Below, piece by piece: positions 6,454-15,042 of a stretch of DNA of 31,497 nt. The notes below the pieces were generated by a model. That model worked only from the letters and a program-made list of their open reading frames with translations. It was not told the origin of the DNA and ran no database searches. The stretch is from Akkermansiaceae bacterium UBA5020 (GTDB taxonomy: Bacteria > Verrucomicrobiota > Verrucomicrobiia > Verrucomicrobiales > DEV007): assembly GCA_002396885.1 (NCBI GenBank), contig DGXY01000080.1:1-31497 (forward strand), written 5' to 3'. Each line of letters begins with the position of its first letter. The first letter of the stretch is position 1. The position numbers were made by a program, and so were the translations under genes.

Positions 6454-7866
6454 TCACACCACCAACTCCGGAATCGGCTTGCCGTGATCGACGATGGGCG
6501 TGGGCCTTCCGTTGAAATCCTCAATTGTGATCTTCGAGGAATCGATGCCGAGATGGTGGTAGATCGTGGCGAGGAAATCGCCGGGGCCGCAGGGGCGCTC
6601 GATCACGTCTTCGCCGCGCTTGTCGCTCGCGCCGATGATGCCGCCGGTCTGGATGCCGCCGCCGGCCCAGACGTTGGAGAAGGCGCGGGGCCAGTGGTCG
6701 CGGCCGGGCTGGAGGGTCCCGGCGGGGGCGCTGGCGTCGCCGGCTCCGGTGCTGCGGTCGAAGCTGATCTTCGGTGTGCGACCGAACTCGCCGGTGACGA
6801 CGACAAGAACGCGTTTGTCGAGGCCGCGGGCGTAGACGTCCTCGATCAGAGCGGAGACGGCGCGGTCGTAGTTCGGCATGCGGAAGCGGAGGGCCTCGAA
6901 CTGGTGCTGGTTCACGGCGTGGTCGTCCCAGTTGCCAACGCGTCCGCAGAGGGGGCCGCTCAGGCTGCTCGTGACGATCTCGACTCCCGACTCGACGAGA
7001 CGGCGGGCGAGGAGGAGCTGTTGTCCCCAGCGGTTGCGGCCATAGCGGTCGCGGGTCGCGGGATCTTCCTTGCTCAGGTCGAAGGCGTCGCGGGTCTGCG
7101 GATTGGTCAGCAGGGTCATGGCCTGGGCCTCGAACTCATCAAGGGCCCCGAGTTCGCCTTCCTTGTCGAAAGCGCGCTCGAGCTTGTCGAGATTCTGACG
7201 GAGGAGGATGCGGTCGCTGAGGCGGCGGGTCTCGGCGGCGTCGGACAGGCCGATGTTCGGCACCGTGAAATTGGGCCGGTTCGGATCATCGCTGACCGAG
7301 AAAGGCGCGAAGGCATCGCCAAGGTAGGCGGGACCATTGTATTCGAGCGGCGGATTCACCCCGATGTAATTCGGAAGCGGGTTGGAGCGCTTGCTGTCCT
7401 TGGCCCGCAGGTAATGGGCCACCGACATCCAGTCGGGAAGGCGTGGCTTCGGTTTGTCGCGCTCATCACTGTCGCCCGAGAGCATCTGCATCGATCCCGC
7501 GGGGTGACCGCCGGCCTTCTGGTTCATCGAGCGCACGATCGTGAACTTGTCGGCGATCTTCGCGTTCATCGGAAGCAACTCGGTGAGCTGCATGCCCGGC
7601 ACCTTCGTGGAGATGGTCTTGAAGGGGCCGCGATATTCGCTGCCGATGTCTGGCTTCGGATCGTAGGTATCGACGTGGGACTGGCCACCCGGGAGCCAGA
7701 CCATGATGATCGCCTTGCGCTCGGACTGCGGCAGGGCGGCGTTGGCGGCGCGCAGCTTGAGCAGCGAAGGCCAGGAAAGCGTCGCCATCCCGGTGAGACC
7801 GATCTGCATGAAACTGCGCCGATCGAGCGGACCGGAGCAGCGGAAGGGTGAGGTGGGCTGGGTCAT
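6454..7866 (-). CDS. DUF1501 family protein (operon A)
   Basis: 470 residues, typical for the family. The N-terminus has a twin-arginine-like export motif, LDRRSFMQIG, and hydrophobic stretch. The DUF1501 core follows: IIMVWLPGGQSHVDTYDPKPD (D66 in SHVDTYD), then a mid-region AGGHPAGSMQMLSG, then VVTGEFGRTPK and the GRDHWP segment near the C-terminus, and a final IDSSKITIEDFNGRPTPIVDHGKPI. DUF1501 belongs to the alkaline phosphatase/sulfatase-like fold class; its reaction is unknown. It is the last gene of operon A, 158 nt after the WD40 gene stop; that gap is filled with repeats. A second, divergent DUF1501 gene lies at 24998-26383. Confidence 0.95.
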   Translation of the reverse strand: MTQPTSPFRCSGPLDRRSFMQIGLTGMATLSWPSLLKLRAANAALPQSERKAIIMVWLPGGQSHVDTYDPKPDIGSEYRGPFKTISTKVPGMQLTELLPMNAKIADKFTIVRSMNQKAGGHPAGSMQMLSGDSDERDKPKPRLPDWMSVAHYLRAKDSKRSNPLPNYIGVNPPLEYNGPAYLGDAFAPFSVSDDPNRPNFTVPNIGLSDAAETRRLSDRILLRQNLDKLERAFDKEGELGALDEFEAQAMTLLTNPQTRDAFDLSKEDPATRDRYGRNRWGQQLLLARRLVESGVEIVTSSLSGPLCGRVGNWDDHAVNQHQFEALRFRMPNYDRAVSALIEDVYARGLDKRVLVVVTGEFGRTPKISFDRSTGAGDASAPAGTLQPGRDHWPRAFSNVWAGGGIQTGGIIGASDKRGEDVIERPCGPGDFLATIYHHLGIDSSKITIEDFNGRPTPIVDHGKPIPELVV

Positions 7867-7895
7867 GGCGGGTGGGGCGGTGATCGGTTGGGAAA

Positions 7896-7915
7896 GGAGT
7901 GGTGGAGTGGTGGAG
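7896..7915. repeat. 8-bp tandem repeat GGAGTGGT (2.5 copies)
   Basis: GGAGTGGT occurs twice head to tail, followed by GGAG. It lies between two other repeat fragments: a GGTGATCGGTT stretch (about 7880-7890) and the palindrome starting at 7924. All sit in the operon A gap before the DUF1501 gene. Confidence 0.6.
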
Positions 7916-7923
7916 TTTTGTTA

Positions 7924-8009
7924 GGACCACGAATGGAACGAATTTTTCGAATGGCTTTTAAGAAACTGGCGGAGGATGGGATTCGTCTGATTCGTGCAAT
8001 TCGTGGTTC
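7924..8009. repeat. Imperfect palindrome with ACGAAT-period arms
   Basis: The left arm starts GGACCACGAAT (7924-7934) and continues with ACGAAT and CGAAT units spaced 9-10 nt. The right arm (7980-8009) is its inverted counterpart: ATTCGT, GATTCGT, AATTCGTGGTTC. Aligned as reverse complements, about 20 of 30 positions match, including all three CGAAT units. The centre (about 7955-7979) is unrelated. It lies inside operon A between the WD40 and DUF1501 genes and could fold in the mRNA. Confidence 0.6.
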
Positions 8010-8024
8010 AATCCATTTTCGTTC

Positions 8025-10358
8025 TTACTTAGCGGCGAACGCGGCCAGTTCTTTGCCGTCGGTGCCGTTCCAGATTCTTAAAGTGCTGTCTTCGCCGCCG
8101 CCGACGAGGGTCGCGCCGTTGGCGGTGCTGGCGGCGGCTTGCATGAAGTCGGGGAGGCCGGTGATGGAGCGGACTTCGCCGCCCTCGTCGTTGACGATGC
8201 GGACACGGTTGTCACCCGCCGAGGTGACGATCTGGTTGGTCGCGCCGACGAACTGCACGGAGGTGACCTCCTTGGTCCAGCCCTCGATCTTTTTCTTCCG
8301 CTCGCCGAGGATCATGTCCCACGAGATCACGACGCTGTCAGCGCCGCCGGAGGCGAGGACGCGGCCGTCGGCGCGGAAGGCGACGCCCATCACGTAGTGG
8401 GTGTGACCCTCGAGCAGGTTCACCTGCTTGCCCGTGGCGATCTCGGTGACGCGGGCGATCTTGTCGGCGGCGCCGGAAGCGAGGCGTTTCCCATCGGGCG
8501 AGAAATCGAGGCTCATGACGATGTCGCTATGGCGCTCTTTCCAAGTGGCCGTGGCCTTGCCGGTGGCGGCGTCAAAAAGGGTCAGGTCTCCGCTGCGAGA
8601 GGGTTCACCCCCGCCCGTGGCGAGGAGTTTGCCATCGGGACTGAACTTCACGGCGTTGACGCGGTCGGCAAAAAGTTGTGGCTCTTTCTCGCCGCCGAGA
8701 GTGCGCTCGAGCACCCAGCGCACGCTGGCTCCGGCGACGCGGGCCTTGCCGTCGGGCGAGGTCGCGGTAAAGGCACCATCCTGACGCGCGGCGAGGGTGG
8801 CGTTCGGAGCGGCGGGCCCGGCCTGGTCCTCGACCGCAGTGCCCGTGGCGATGGCCCAAACGGTGAGGCGTCCGTCGTCGAAGACGGCGGCGGCGCGCCA
8901 GCCATCGGGGGAAAGGGCTACGGCGACGGGCTTCGTGGAGGGTTTGGTCAGGCTGGCCTTGGCCGCGGTGAGGGCGGTGGCGGCTTTGTCCTGCGATTGC
9001 TTCGCGGTGGTGATCGCGGCGTTGGCGGCAGCGACGGCCTGGGCGTTTTTCGCCTTGGAGTCGTTGATGCGTTTCACCTCGGCTTCGGCATCGACGATGT
9101 TGCTCTTCGTCGCGGAGACGGCGGCGAGGGCCGAGGTCTCGGTCATGGTGAGGGGCGCGAGTTTTTCCTGAGCGTCCTTGAGCGCTTTCTCGAGGGCGGC
9201 GTCGGGCCTGCCGCCGGGAGCGGCCTTGATCTTGGCGAGGACCTCGTCGATGGACTTTTGGCCCACGCCTTTCGCGTCCTGGGCGGGCTTCACGGCCTTT
9301 TCCTTTTCGGGCAGGACCTTCTGCATCGCGACGATGGCTTCCTGCGCCTTTTTCAGCAACTCATCGAGGGCCTTGTTCTGCGCCTCGATGCGGGCGATCT
9401 CGGCTTTCTGGAAGGCCTGCTCGAGGGTCTCGCGGGCGACGGTCCAGTCATGGGCGGCCATTTCCTTCGTCAGGGCGGCGCTGCCGCGGAGGTCCGCGAG
9501 CGACTTGGCGGAGGCGACGTCCCAGACGCGGACGGAGCCATCGGCGCAACCGGTGACAAGCACCTTGCCGTCGGCGGAGAGGAAGTGATTCACGATCGCG
9601 ACCTTGCCGGTTTCGGCGATCTTCTTGAGCAGGGCATCATCGGCGGGCTTGGGCGCGGCGGCGGCGGGCGAGTCCGCGGTGACGACTTCGCGTTTCCAGA
9701 GTTTCACCTCGCGGAAGCTGCCGCTGGCGAGGCGCATGCCGTCGGGGCTGAGCGCGAGCGATTGGACCATGGCGCGGTGGGCACCGCCGCTCTTCTCTTC
9801 GGGATCGCTGATCTCGGCGACGAACTGCCGGCTCGCGAGGTCATAGAGGTAGAGGCGATGGCCGCGGCCGCAGATGGCGAAACGTCCGTCACGGGAAAGG
9901 GTCACGCTGTAGATCGGATCGATCCCGGGCGCGAGGGCCTTGAAGGTGACCTGGCGCTCGGCCTGCGCGCCCGCCTTGGCGCCCTGGTCGATCCAGGCCT
10001 TGAGCACGGCGATCTCGGCATCGGTCAGCTTCACCGCGCCGGACTTGTTGTTCGGCGGCGGCATCTCTAGATCGGGCGAATGGACCGAGGCCTCGACGAC
10101 GAGGCTGTCGGCGCTCTTGCCAGGGACGATGGAGGGACCGGAATCGCCGCCCTTGATCATGAGCTCGGGTGTCTCCATGTTGAGCCCGGCCTTCGTGGTG
10201 GTCTTGTTATGGCAGGAAATGCAGTTCGCCTTGAGGAAGGGATAGACGTCCTGATAGAACTCGGGCTTTTCGACGGCAAAGGAAGACGTGACGCCGGCGG
10301 CAAGGATGAGGAGTCCTCCCTGAAAAACGCTCAAAACTCTGGCAAAACGGTTCGTCAT
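8025..10358 (-). CDS. Cytochrome c (PSCyt1)-WD40 protein with an inserted coiled coil
   Basis: 777 residues from ATG 10358. A signal peptide (about 1-28) is followed by a PSCyt1-type cytochrome domain: heme motif CISCH at C46-C49-H50, then GGDSGPSIVPGKSADS and the methionine region LEMPPPNNKSG. Several WD40 repeats follow (for example LALSPDGMRLASGSFREVKLW, VLVTGCADGSVRVWD). An Ala/Lys/Glu-rich coiled coil of about 190 residues (roughly 280-470) is inserted before a second set of WD40 blades (KRLASGAADKIARV, RVLASGGADSVVISWD). The end GEDSTLRIWNGTDGKELAAFAAK completes the propeller. The start overlaps the upstream stop as ATGA (10355-10358), so translation is coupled to the PPC gene. Probably an exported propeller scaffold carrying one heme. 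Confidence 0.9.
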   Translation of the reverse strand: MTNRFARVLSVFQGGLLILAAGVTSSFAVEKPEFYQDVYPFLKANCISCHNKTTTKAGLNMETPELMIKGGDSGPSIVPGKSADSLVVEASVHSPDLEMPPPNNKSGAVKLTDAEIAVLKAWIDQGAKAGAQAERQVTFKALAPGIDPIYSVTLSRDGRFAICGRGHRLYLYDLASRQFVAEISDPEEKSGGAHRAMVQSLALSPDGMRLASGSFREVKLWKREVVTADSPAAAAPKPADDALLKKIAETGKVAIVNHFLSADGKVLVTGCADGSVRVWDVASAKSLADLRGSAALTKEMAAHDWTVARETLEQAFQKAEIARIEAQNKALDELLKKAQEAIVAMQKVLPEKEKAVKPAQDAKGVGQKSIDEVLAKIKAAPGGRPDAALEKALKDAQEKLAPLTMTETSALAAVSATKSNIVDAEAEVKRINDSKAKNAQAVAAANAAITTAKQSQDKAATALTAAKASLTKPSTKPVAVALSPDGWRAAAVFDDGRLTVWAIATGTAVEDQAGPAAPNATLAARQDGAFTATSPDGKARVAGASVRWVLERTLGGEKEPQLFADRVNAVKFSPDGKLLATGGGEPSRSGDLTLFDAATGKATATWKERHSDIVMSLDFSPDGKRLASGAADKIARVTEIATGKQVNLLEGHTHYVMGVAFRADGRVLASGGADSVVISWDMILGERKKKIEGWTKEVTSVQFVGATNQIVTSAGDNRVRIVNDEGGEVRSITGLPDFMQAAASTANGATLVGGGEDSTLRIWNGTDGKELAAFAAK

Positions 10359-12640
10359 TTTTGCGCGGTGGTGGCGGATGCTGCTGGAGCAGGAGCGGGC
10401 GCCGCCTTCGGCTTCACGGAGACGCGAATGGGGGCGGAGACGTAGATGTCGACGATGTCCTTCGGCGCGGCGGCGTCGCTCGCGGCTTTGACCTGGGCGG
10501 TGGCTTTGGCCATCATCGCCTCGGCTTCTTTTTGTTTGTCCGAGGCGGCCTTTGCGGCGGTGGCCATCTCGGTTTTCTTCTCGGCCGGGGCATTGGCGGC
10601 GTCGCCGGCGATCTTCTTGGCTTCCGCGGCCATCTTCGCGGCTTCGGTCTCGGCCTTTTTCTTCACCTCTTCCGCGGCTTTCACCGCCTGGGGATTGTAG
10701 GAATACTTGGCCACGGCGCTGCCGTAGAAGGCGATCGTGTAATCGCCCGGTGCGGTCTTCAGCGCGGCCAGGTCGATGACGGCCTCGGTTGCGGTGGCTT
10801 TCACGGGCAGGTCGAATTCCTTCACGCCTTCGAAGCCGTTGCCGTAGGCCTTCAGCTTCATCGAGGTGCCGGAGAACTCGCCGCGCCACTCGGCCCTGAG
10901 CGGGATCTTCAGCGTGGATCCCTCGACGGCTTCCCAGACCTTGTTCTCGGCCGATGTGATCGTGATGGGTGAAGGTTCGGCGTCGGAGACGGACACGGGC
11001 ACGTCCGCAAAGAGGCGCGGGCTGGGGATTTCGCCCTTCGCATCCTTCACCGGCCAGGCCATCGAGGCGACGCGGCAGGGGCGGGTGACGTCCTTGCCAT
11101 CGATCTTCGCGCGTCCGGTGATGGTGGCGAGGGAATGGCCGCGCTTGGCGGTGGCGTCGGCGCTGATGACGAGGTGTCCGACCGATTTGCCGGCGGGAAT
11201 CTTCAGCCCGCCCGCGCTGACCCCGGAGGGGAGGCCGTCCATCGTCAGCTCGATCTCTCCGTCGAAACCGTCGCGGCGCACCGCGAGGACTTCGAAGACC
11301 ATCGCGCCGCCGGCGCGCAGGGAGATCGGTTTGGAGAAGGCGGCGCGATCGCCGTTTCGCAGGGTCATGTGCACGGCCCAGGCGGCGATGGCAAAGTCGG
11401 GCTGCGCCTTGCGCACGAGGAGGCGGTAGGCATTTTGCGGATCGTTGCGGGTGCCGCCAAAGAGGTCGCGCAAGGAGAGGCGGTGGAGGCCGTCCTGCTT
11501 GATCTCGACCTTGCCGAGGACATCGGGCGAACCGACGTCGTAGGGCGGCCCATCGTAGGAGTAGCCGTTCGTCGAGACCTTCACGGGACTGACGATGTCA
11601 TAGAGCTCGGCCACATCCGTGAGGGTTTCGACCTCGCCGTTTTTCGCGACATGCTGCACGAGGACGAAGGGATCGGTGGGACGTCCGATCCGCTCCGAGG
11701 CGACCTCGACCCACCAGACTTCACCCTTTTTCGCCTCGAACTCGTAGCTGTCGACATCGGCGGCGGGGAAGAAGCTGCCGGCGACATCGAGCGGGAGGGT
11801 GACCTTCTTCGCCTCCTTCGCCTTGTCATTCGGCTCGACCTCGTTGGCCGGGGCGTTCGCGGCGAGTGCTTGGGGTGGCCACGAGACGGCGCTGACGCGC
11901 GTGGTCGAGGGCTGCTGCGGGGCGGGGTCGTTGCCCTTCACTTCGCGGAGGGCGAGACGGTAGAAATGGCGTTCGCCACCCTGATAGGTGAGGTCGTTCA
12001 CCTTGATGAGGTAGGTGCCGTCGGCGGGCGGGGTGAAATCGATGATCCCGCCGGTGCGGTTCACGAGGAGATCGGCGCCCTTGTCATTCGCCATGATGAC
12101 CACGGGCGTCAGTCGCGAATCGATTCCGGTGGCGGCGCAGTCGACCGCGACGCGCTGGCCCTTTTTGCCCTCGAAGGCGTAGAAATCAACCGCTCGCTTT
12201 GTCATCGTGGCGTTGCAGATGGTGTTGAGCGGCAGCTTCATCGCCGTTTCGACGCTGTTGTTCGCGACGGTGCGGGTGATCTCGTCGACGGAGCTCACGG
12301 AAAAGGCGCGGGCCGAGGAAATGCCGAGCCGCGAGAGGACGCGGGCTTCGTGCACACCGACGGGCGCGTCGGGCGCGATGGTGACGAGGAACTTGTTCTC
12401 CACCGGTTTGCCGTCGGGTCCGGTGACGGGTTTGGCGGCGATTTTCGGGGTGGAAAATTGGAGCGCGGTGACCTCCTCGATGTTTTCCCCGGTGATCGTC
12501 ACCTCGACGCTGCTGCCGGCCTTCCCGCCCATCGGCAGGGTCGTGAGGAGGCGCGGTGATGGCAGGACGACGAGCTGGGCCGCCGCTGGAACGGCGAGGG
12601 AAAACCCTAACAAAAAGGCAAAAAACGGGAAGCGGGACAT
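10355..12640 (-). CDS. Exported PPC-domain protein with a C-terminal coiled coil
   Basis: 761 residues. A signal peptide (MSRFPFFAFLLGFSLAVPAAAQ) is followed by an IPT/TIG-like segment (about 30-115), a first PPC-like domain (about 125-235: VDFYAFEGKKGQRVAVD, ADGTYLIKVNDLTYQGGERHFYRL) and a second PPC-like domain opening with NEVEPNDKAKEAKKV (about 265-410). Further beta-rich domains follow, including one with DYTIAFYGS. Near 655-735 there is an Ala/Lys/Glu coiled coil (AEEVKKKAETEAAKMAAEAKK), then a Pro/Ala-rich tail. PPC domains are usually non-catalytic, extracellular. The gene lies 4 nt after the DUF1549/DUF1553 gene and overlaps the WD40 gene by 4 nt, so the three form one unit. Its neighbour also carries a coiled coil, hinting at a physical partner. 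Confidence 0.9.
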   Translation of the reverse strand: MSRFPFFAFLLGFSLAVPAAAQLVVLPSPRLLTTLPMGGKAGSSVEVTITGENIEEVTALQFSTPKIAAKPVTGPDGKPVENKFLVTIAPDAPVGVHEARVLSRLGISSARAFSVSSVDEITRTVANNSVETAMKLPLNTICNATMTKRAVDFYAFEGKKGQRVAVDCAATGIDSRLTPVVIMANDKGADLLVNRTGGIIDFTPPADGTYLIKVNDLTYQGGERHFYRLALREVKGNDPAPQQPSTTRVSAVSWPPQALAANAPANEVEPNDKAKEAKKVTLPLDVAGSFFPAADVDSYEFEAKKGEVWWVEVASERIGRPTDPFVLVQHVAKNGEVETLTDVAELYDIVSPVKVSTNGYSYDGPPYDVGSPDVLGKVEIKQDGLHRLSLRDLFGGTRNDPQNAYRLLVRKAQPDFAIAAWAVHMTLRNGDRAAFSKPISLRAGGAMVFEVLAVRRDGFDGEIELTMDGLPSGVSAGGLKIPAGKSVGHLVISADATAKRGHSLATITGRAKIDGKDVTRPCRVASMAWPVKDAKGEIPSPRLFADVPVSVSDAEPSPITITSAENKVWEAVEGSTLKIPLRAEWRGEFSGTSMKLKAYGNGFEGVKEFDLPVKATATEAVIDLAALKTAPGDYTIAFYGSAVAKYSYNPQAVKAAEEVKKKAETEAAKMAAEAKKIAGDAANAPAEKKTEMATAAKAASDKQKEAEAMMAKATAQVKAASDAAAPKDIVDIYVSAPIRVSVKPKAAPAPAPAASATTAQK

Positions 12641-12644
12641 GGTC

Positions 12645-14858
12645 TCAGTGGTTGTAGAGGAATTCCTTCGTGCTCATGATCGCCCAGAGGAGGTCCTCGT
12701 AGGCCATGCGCTTGGCGCGGGCGGGGTCGATCGGTTTGTCCTGCGCATCGGTGCGCGGTTTCACGAGGAAGTCTTCGGCGATGCTCAGTTCCTCGCCGCT
12801 TGGCTCGCGGTTGAAAGCGGTGAGGTAGATGTCGCGGATACCCTCGGTGACGGGCACCTCGGGTTTGGAGAGTTTTTCGGCACGACCGCCCGCGGCGGCG
12901 AGTTTTGCCTTCACCTCGGCCGAATTCATGAGGTGGAGGCTCTGGGCGAGGCTCGAGGATTGGACGCGCTCGCATTCGCAGACGCTCGCGCCCTCGGGAC
13001 GACCGAAGACCTTGAGGAAGGGCGCGGCGCGGTTGTAGCTGTTGTCCGGCAGGGCGATGGCGCGGGTGCCGGGCGGCAGATCAGCGAAGTCGGTTTTCGC
13101 TCCGGTAAGCCCGTCGATCGCATCGAGGAGGACCTCGGCGGGGAGGCGCTTCGGATAGAAGTGCGAGAAATTTTGCCGGTCGATCGCGTTGTGTTCGTTC
13201 GGGATTTCGCTGAGCTGGTAGGTGTGGCTGCGGGCGATCGTGCGCACCACTTGCTTCAGGTCGAAGCCGCTTTCGATGAAATGCTTCGCGAGTGCGTCGA
13301 GCAGCTCGGGATTTGTCGCCGGATTGGTGTCGCGAAGATCGTCTTCGGGCTCGACGAGGCCGCGTTTGAAGAAGTGTTTCCAATAGCGGTTCACGAGCGC
13401 CTTCGCGAAGAAGGGATTCTCCTTTTCTCCCATCCAGTCGGCGAGGACGAGGCGCGGGTCGTCGTCGGGCGCGATCTCCGGCGGCATCTGGCCGAGCCCG
13501 GCGGGCTTCACCTTCGCCCCTGTCTTTTTGTTGTCGTATTGGGCGATGCCGCGCTTGTGGAAAATGAGGTCCTCGCCGGCGATGGCGGTGGGCTTGCGGC
13601 CGACCTGGGTAAAGAAGGCGGCCATCGCGTGGTAGTCCCCCTGGCTCCAGCGTTCGAAGGGATGGTGGTGGCACTGGGCGCAGTTCATCCGCACCCCGAG
13701 GAAGAGTTGGGCGACGTCCTCGAGCTGGGCGTTCGGCTCCTTGACGCGTTTGTACCAGGCGACCGGAGGATTCGAGACGATCGTGCCGGTCGCGCCGAGG
13801 ACCTGGCGGACGATCTCGTCATAGGGCGTGTTGGCGAGGAGACTGTCGCGCATCCAGGCGTGGAAGGCGAAGTTCGCGGTGATGTCGGCGGCGTCCTCGC
13901 GTTTGTTCTTCAGGAGCGCGGTCCACTTGTTCGCGAAGTAATCGGCGTAGTCGGGCGTGGCGAGGAGGGCGTCGATGGCTTGGTCGCGCTTGTCCGGAGC
14001 GGTGTTGGCGAGGAAGGCCTTCGTCTCGTCGATCGTGGGGAGGCGTCCGGCGATGTCGAGGGAGACGCGGCGGAGGAAGGTCGCGTCGTCCGTCACCGGC
14101 GAGGGCGGGATGCCGATCCCCTTCAGATTCGCGAAGATGAGGTCGTCGATGAAGTTCTTCGACGGCGGCACAGCTTCGACCGGCGCACCCAGCGGGATGG
14201 AAATGCCCGTGACCGCGACCTTGCCGGAGTAACGCACCATCACCGCGACGTTCCCGGGCAGGTCGAGTGTTTTCACGAGCCCGTGGTGGTCGGCCTCGGC
14301 CATGCTGCGGTCGTTCGCCTCGAAAAGAGCCATGCCGGTGACATCGCGGGTGCTGCCGTCGCTGTAGCGGGCCGTGACCTTGATCTGCTGCGAGGTCTTG
14401 ACCTTCATCGTGATGCGGGCCGGCTCGACCTCGATCCCGGTGAGGGTGGGATCTTTTTCGTCGCGAAAGGGCATGCCCTCGCTGATCCAGCGGACGAGGG
14501 TCTGGTAGCCCGGGTCACCGGGATCGAGCTTTTTGCCGCCACCATGCGGGACGATGTTCGCCGCCTTCAGGAGGAGCAGGCTCTGGTCCGGCGCCGGGGG
14601 GAAGACGCGGCGTCCCCTGCCTTCCTTCACGATGTGCTCGTAGTCCTCCTCCGGCTCGAATCCGAGCAGGGAAAGGCGGAAGCCACGCTGTCCGGTGATC
14701 GCCTTGGCGTGGCAACCGCCGGTATTGCAATCGGCCTTGGTCAGAATGGGGACGATGTCGTTGACGAAATTGAGCGGTTTGCCCGGCAAATCTTCGGCCC
14801 GCAGGGAAACGGCCATCGACAAAGCGAGGGCGAGGGAGATGCGGTAAAAACAAGCCAT
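12645..14858 (-). CDS. DUF1549/DUF1553 cytochrome-like protein with Big-like domain (operon A)
   Basis: 737 residues from ATG 14858, chosen because the signal peptide MACFYRISLALALSMAVSLRAE begins there. The N-terminal domain has a wide heme-like motif, CNTGGCH (C44, C49, H50; CX4CH rather than CXXCH), followed by KAITGQRGFRLSLLGFEPE. A Big-like beta domain follows (about 155-245: VTARYSDGSTRDVTGMALFE). DUF1549 runs from about 260 (NFIDDLIFANL...) and holds a canonical CAQCH with HHPFERWSQGDYHAMAAFF. DUF1553 covers about 455-737 (ALVNRYWKHFFKRGLVEPEDD, NPELLDALAKHFIESGFDLK, ending STKEFLYNH). First gene of operon A. Function of this family is unknown; the heme motifs suggest redox use. Confidence 0.92.
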   Translation of the reverse strand: MACFYRISLALALSMAVSLRAEDLPGKPLNFVNDIVPILTKADCNTGGCHAKAITGQRGFRLSLLGFEPEEDYEHIVKEGRGRRVFPPAPDQSLLLLKAANIVPHGGGKKLDPGDPGYQTLVRWISEGMPFRDEKDPTLTGIEVEPARITMKVKTSQQIKVTARYSDGSTRDVTGMALFEANDRSMAEADHHGLVKTLDLPGNVAVMVRYSGKVAVTGISIPLGAPVEAVPPSKNFIDDLIFANLKGIGIPPSPVTDDATFLRRVSLDIAGRLPTIDETKAFLANTAPDKRDQAIDALLATPDYADYFANKWTALLKNKREDAADITANFAFHAWMRDSLLANTPYDEIVRQVLGATGTIVSNPPVAWYKRVKEPNAQLEDVAQLFLGVRMNCAQCHHHPFERWSQGDYHAMAAFFTQVGRKPTAIAGEDLIFHKRGIAQYDNKKTGAKVKPAGLGQMPPEIAPDDDPRLVLADWMGEKENPFFAKALVNRYWKHFFKRGLVEPEDDLRDTNPATNPELLDALAKHFIESGFDLKQVVRTIARSHTYQLSEIPNEHNAIDRQNFSHFYPKRLPAEVLLDAIDGLTGAKTDFADLPPGTRAIALPDNSYNRAAPFLKVFGRPEGASVCECERVQSSSLAQSLHLMNSAEVKAKLAAAGGRAEKLSKPEVPVTEGIRDIYLTAFNREPSGEELSIAEDFLVKPRTDAQDKPIDPARAKRMAYEDLLWAIMSTKEFLYNH

Positions 14859-14965
14859 GGGAAAAAGTCCGGAAACGGTCCAAGGACAGTTTACGGTCGT
14901 ATCCGCGAAGTCCCATGCGCTGAATCGCGCCATGAGCAGGCGCGCGTTTGCGCCAGAAGCCCGAT

Positions 14966-14979
14966 GCCAAAAGATTGGC
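14966..14979. promoter_or_regulatory. Inverted repeat GCCAA-N4-TTGGC in a divergent promoter gap
   Basis: A perfect 5-bp inverted repeat, GCCAA AAGA TTGGC, lies midway in the 184-nt gap between operon A and the MFS gene. It could be an operator shared by both units, but a site this short can occur by chance. Confidence 0.25.
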
Positions 14980-15042
14980 GGGTCCAGGGGCGAACTCCTA
15001 ACATCCTCCGATCAGGGGTGCTCTCCTCCCGCGTCAACCCGC

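Noticed and set aside
8139..10070. 643-residue plus-strand open frame
   Set aside because: Antisense to the WD40/cytochrome gene; Gly/Asp/Leu-rich low-complexity translation without recognisable domain.
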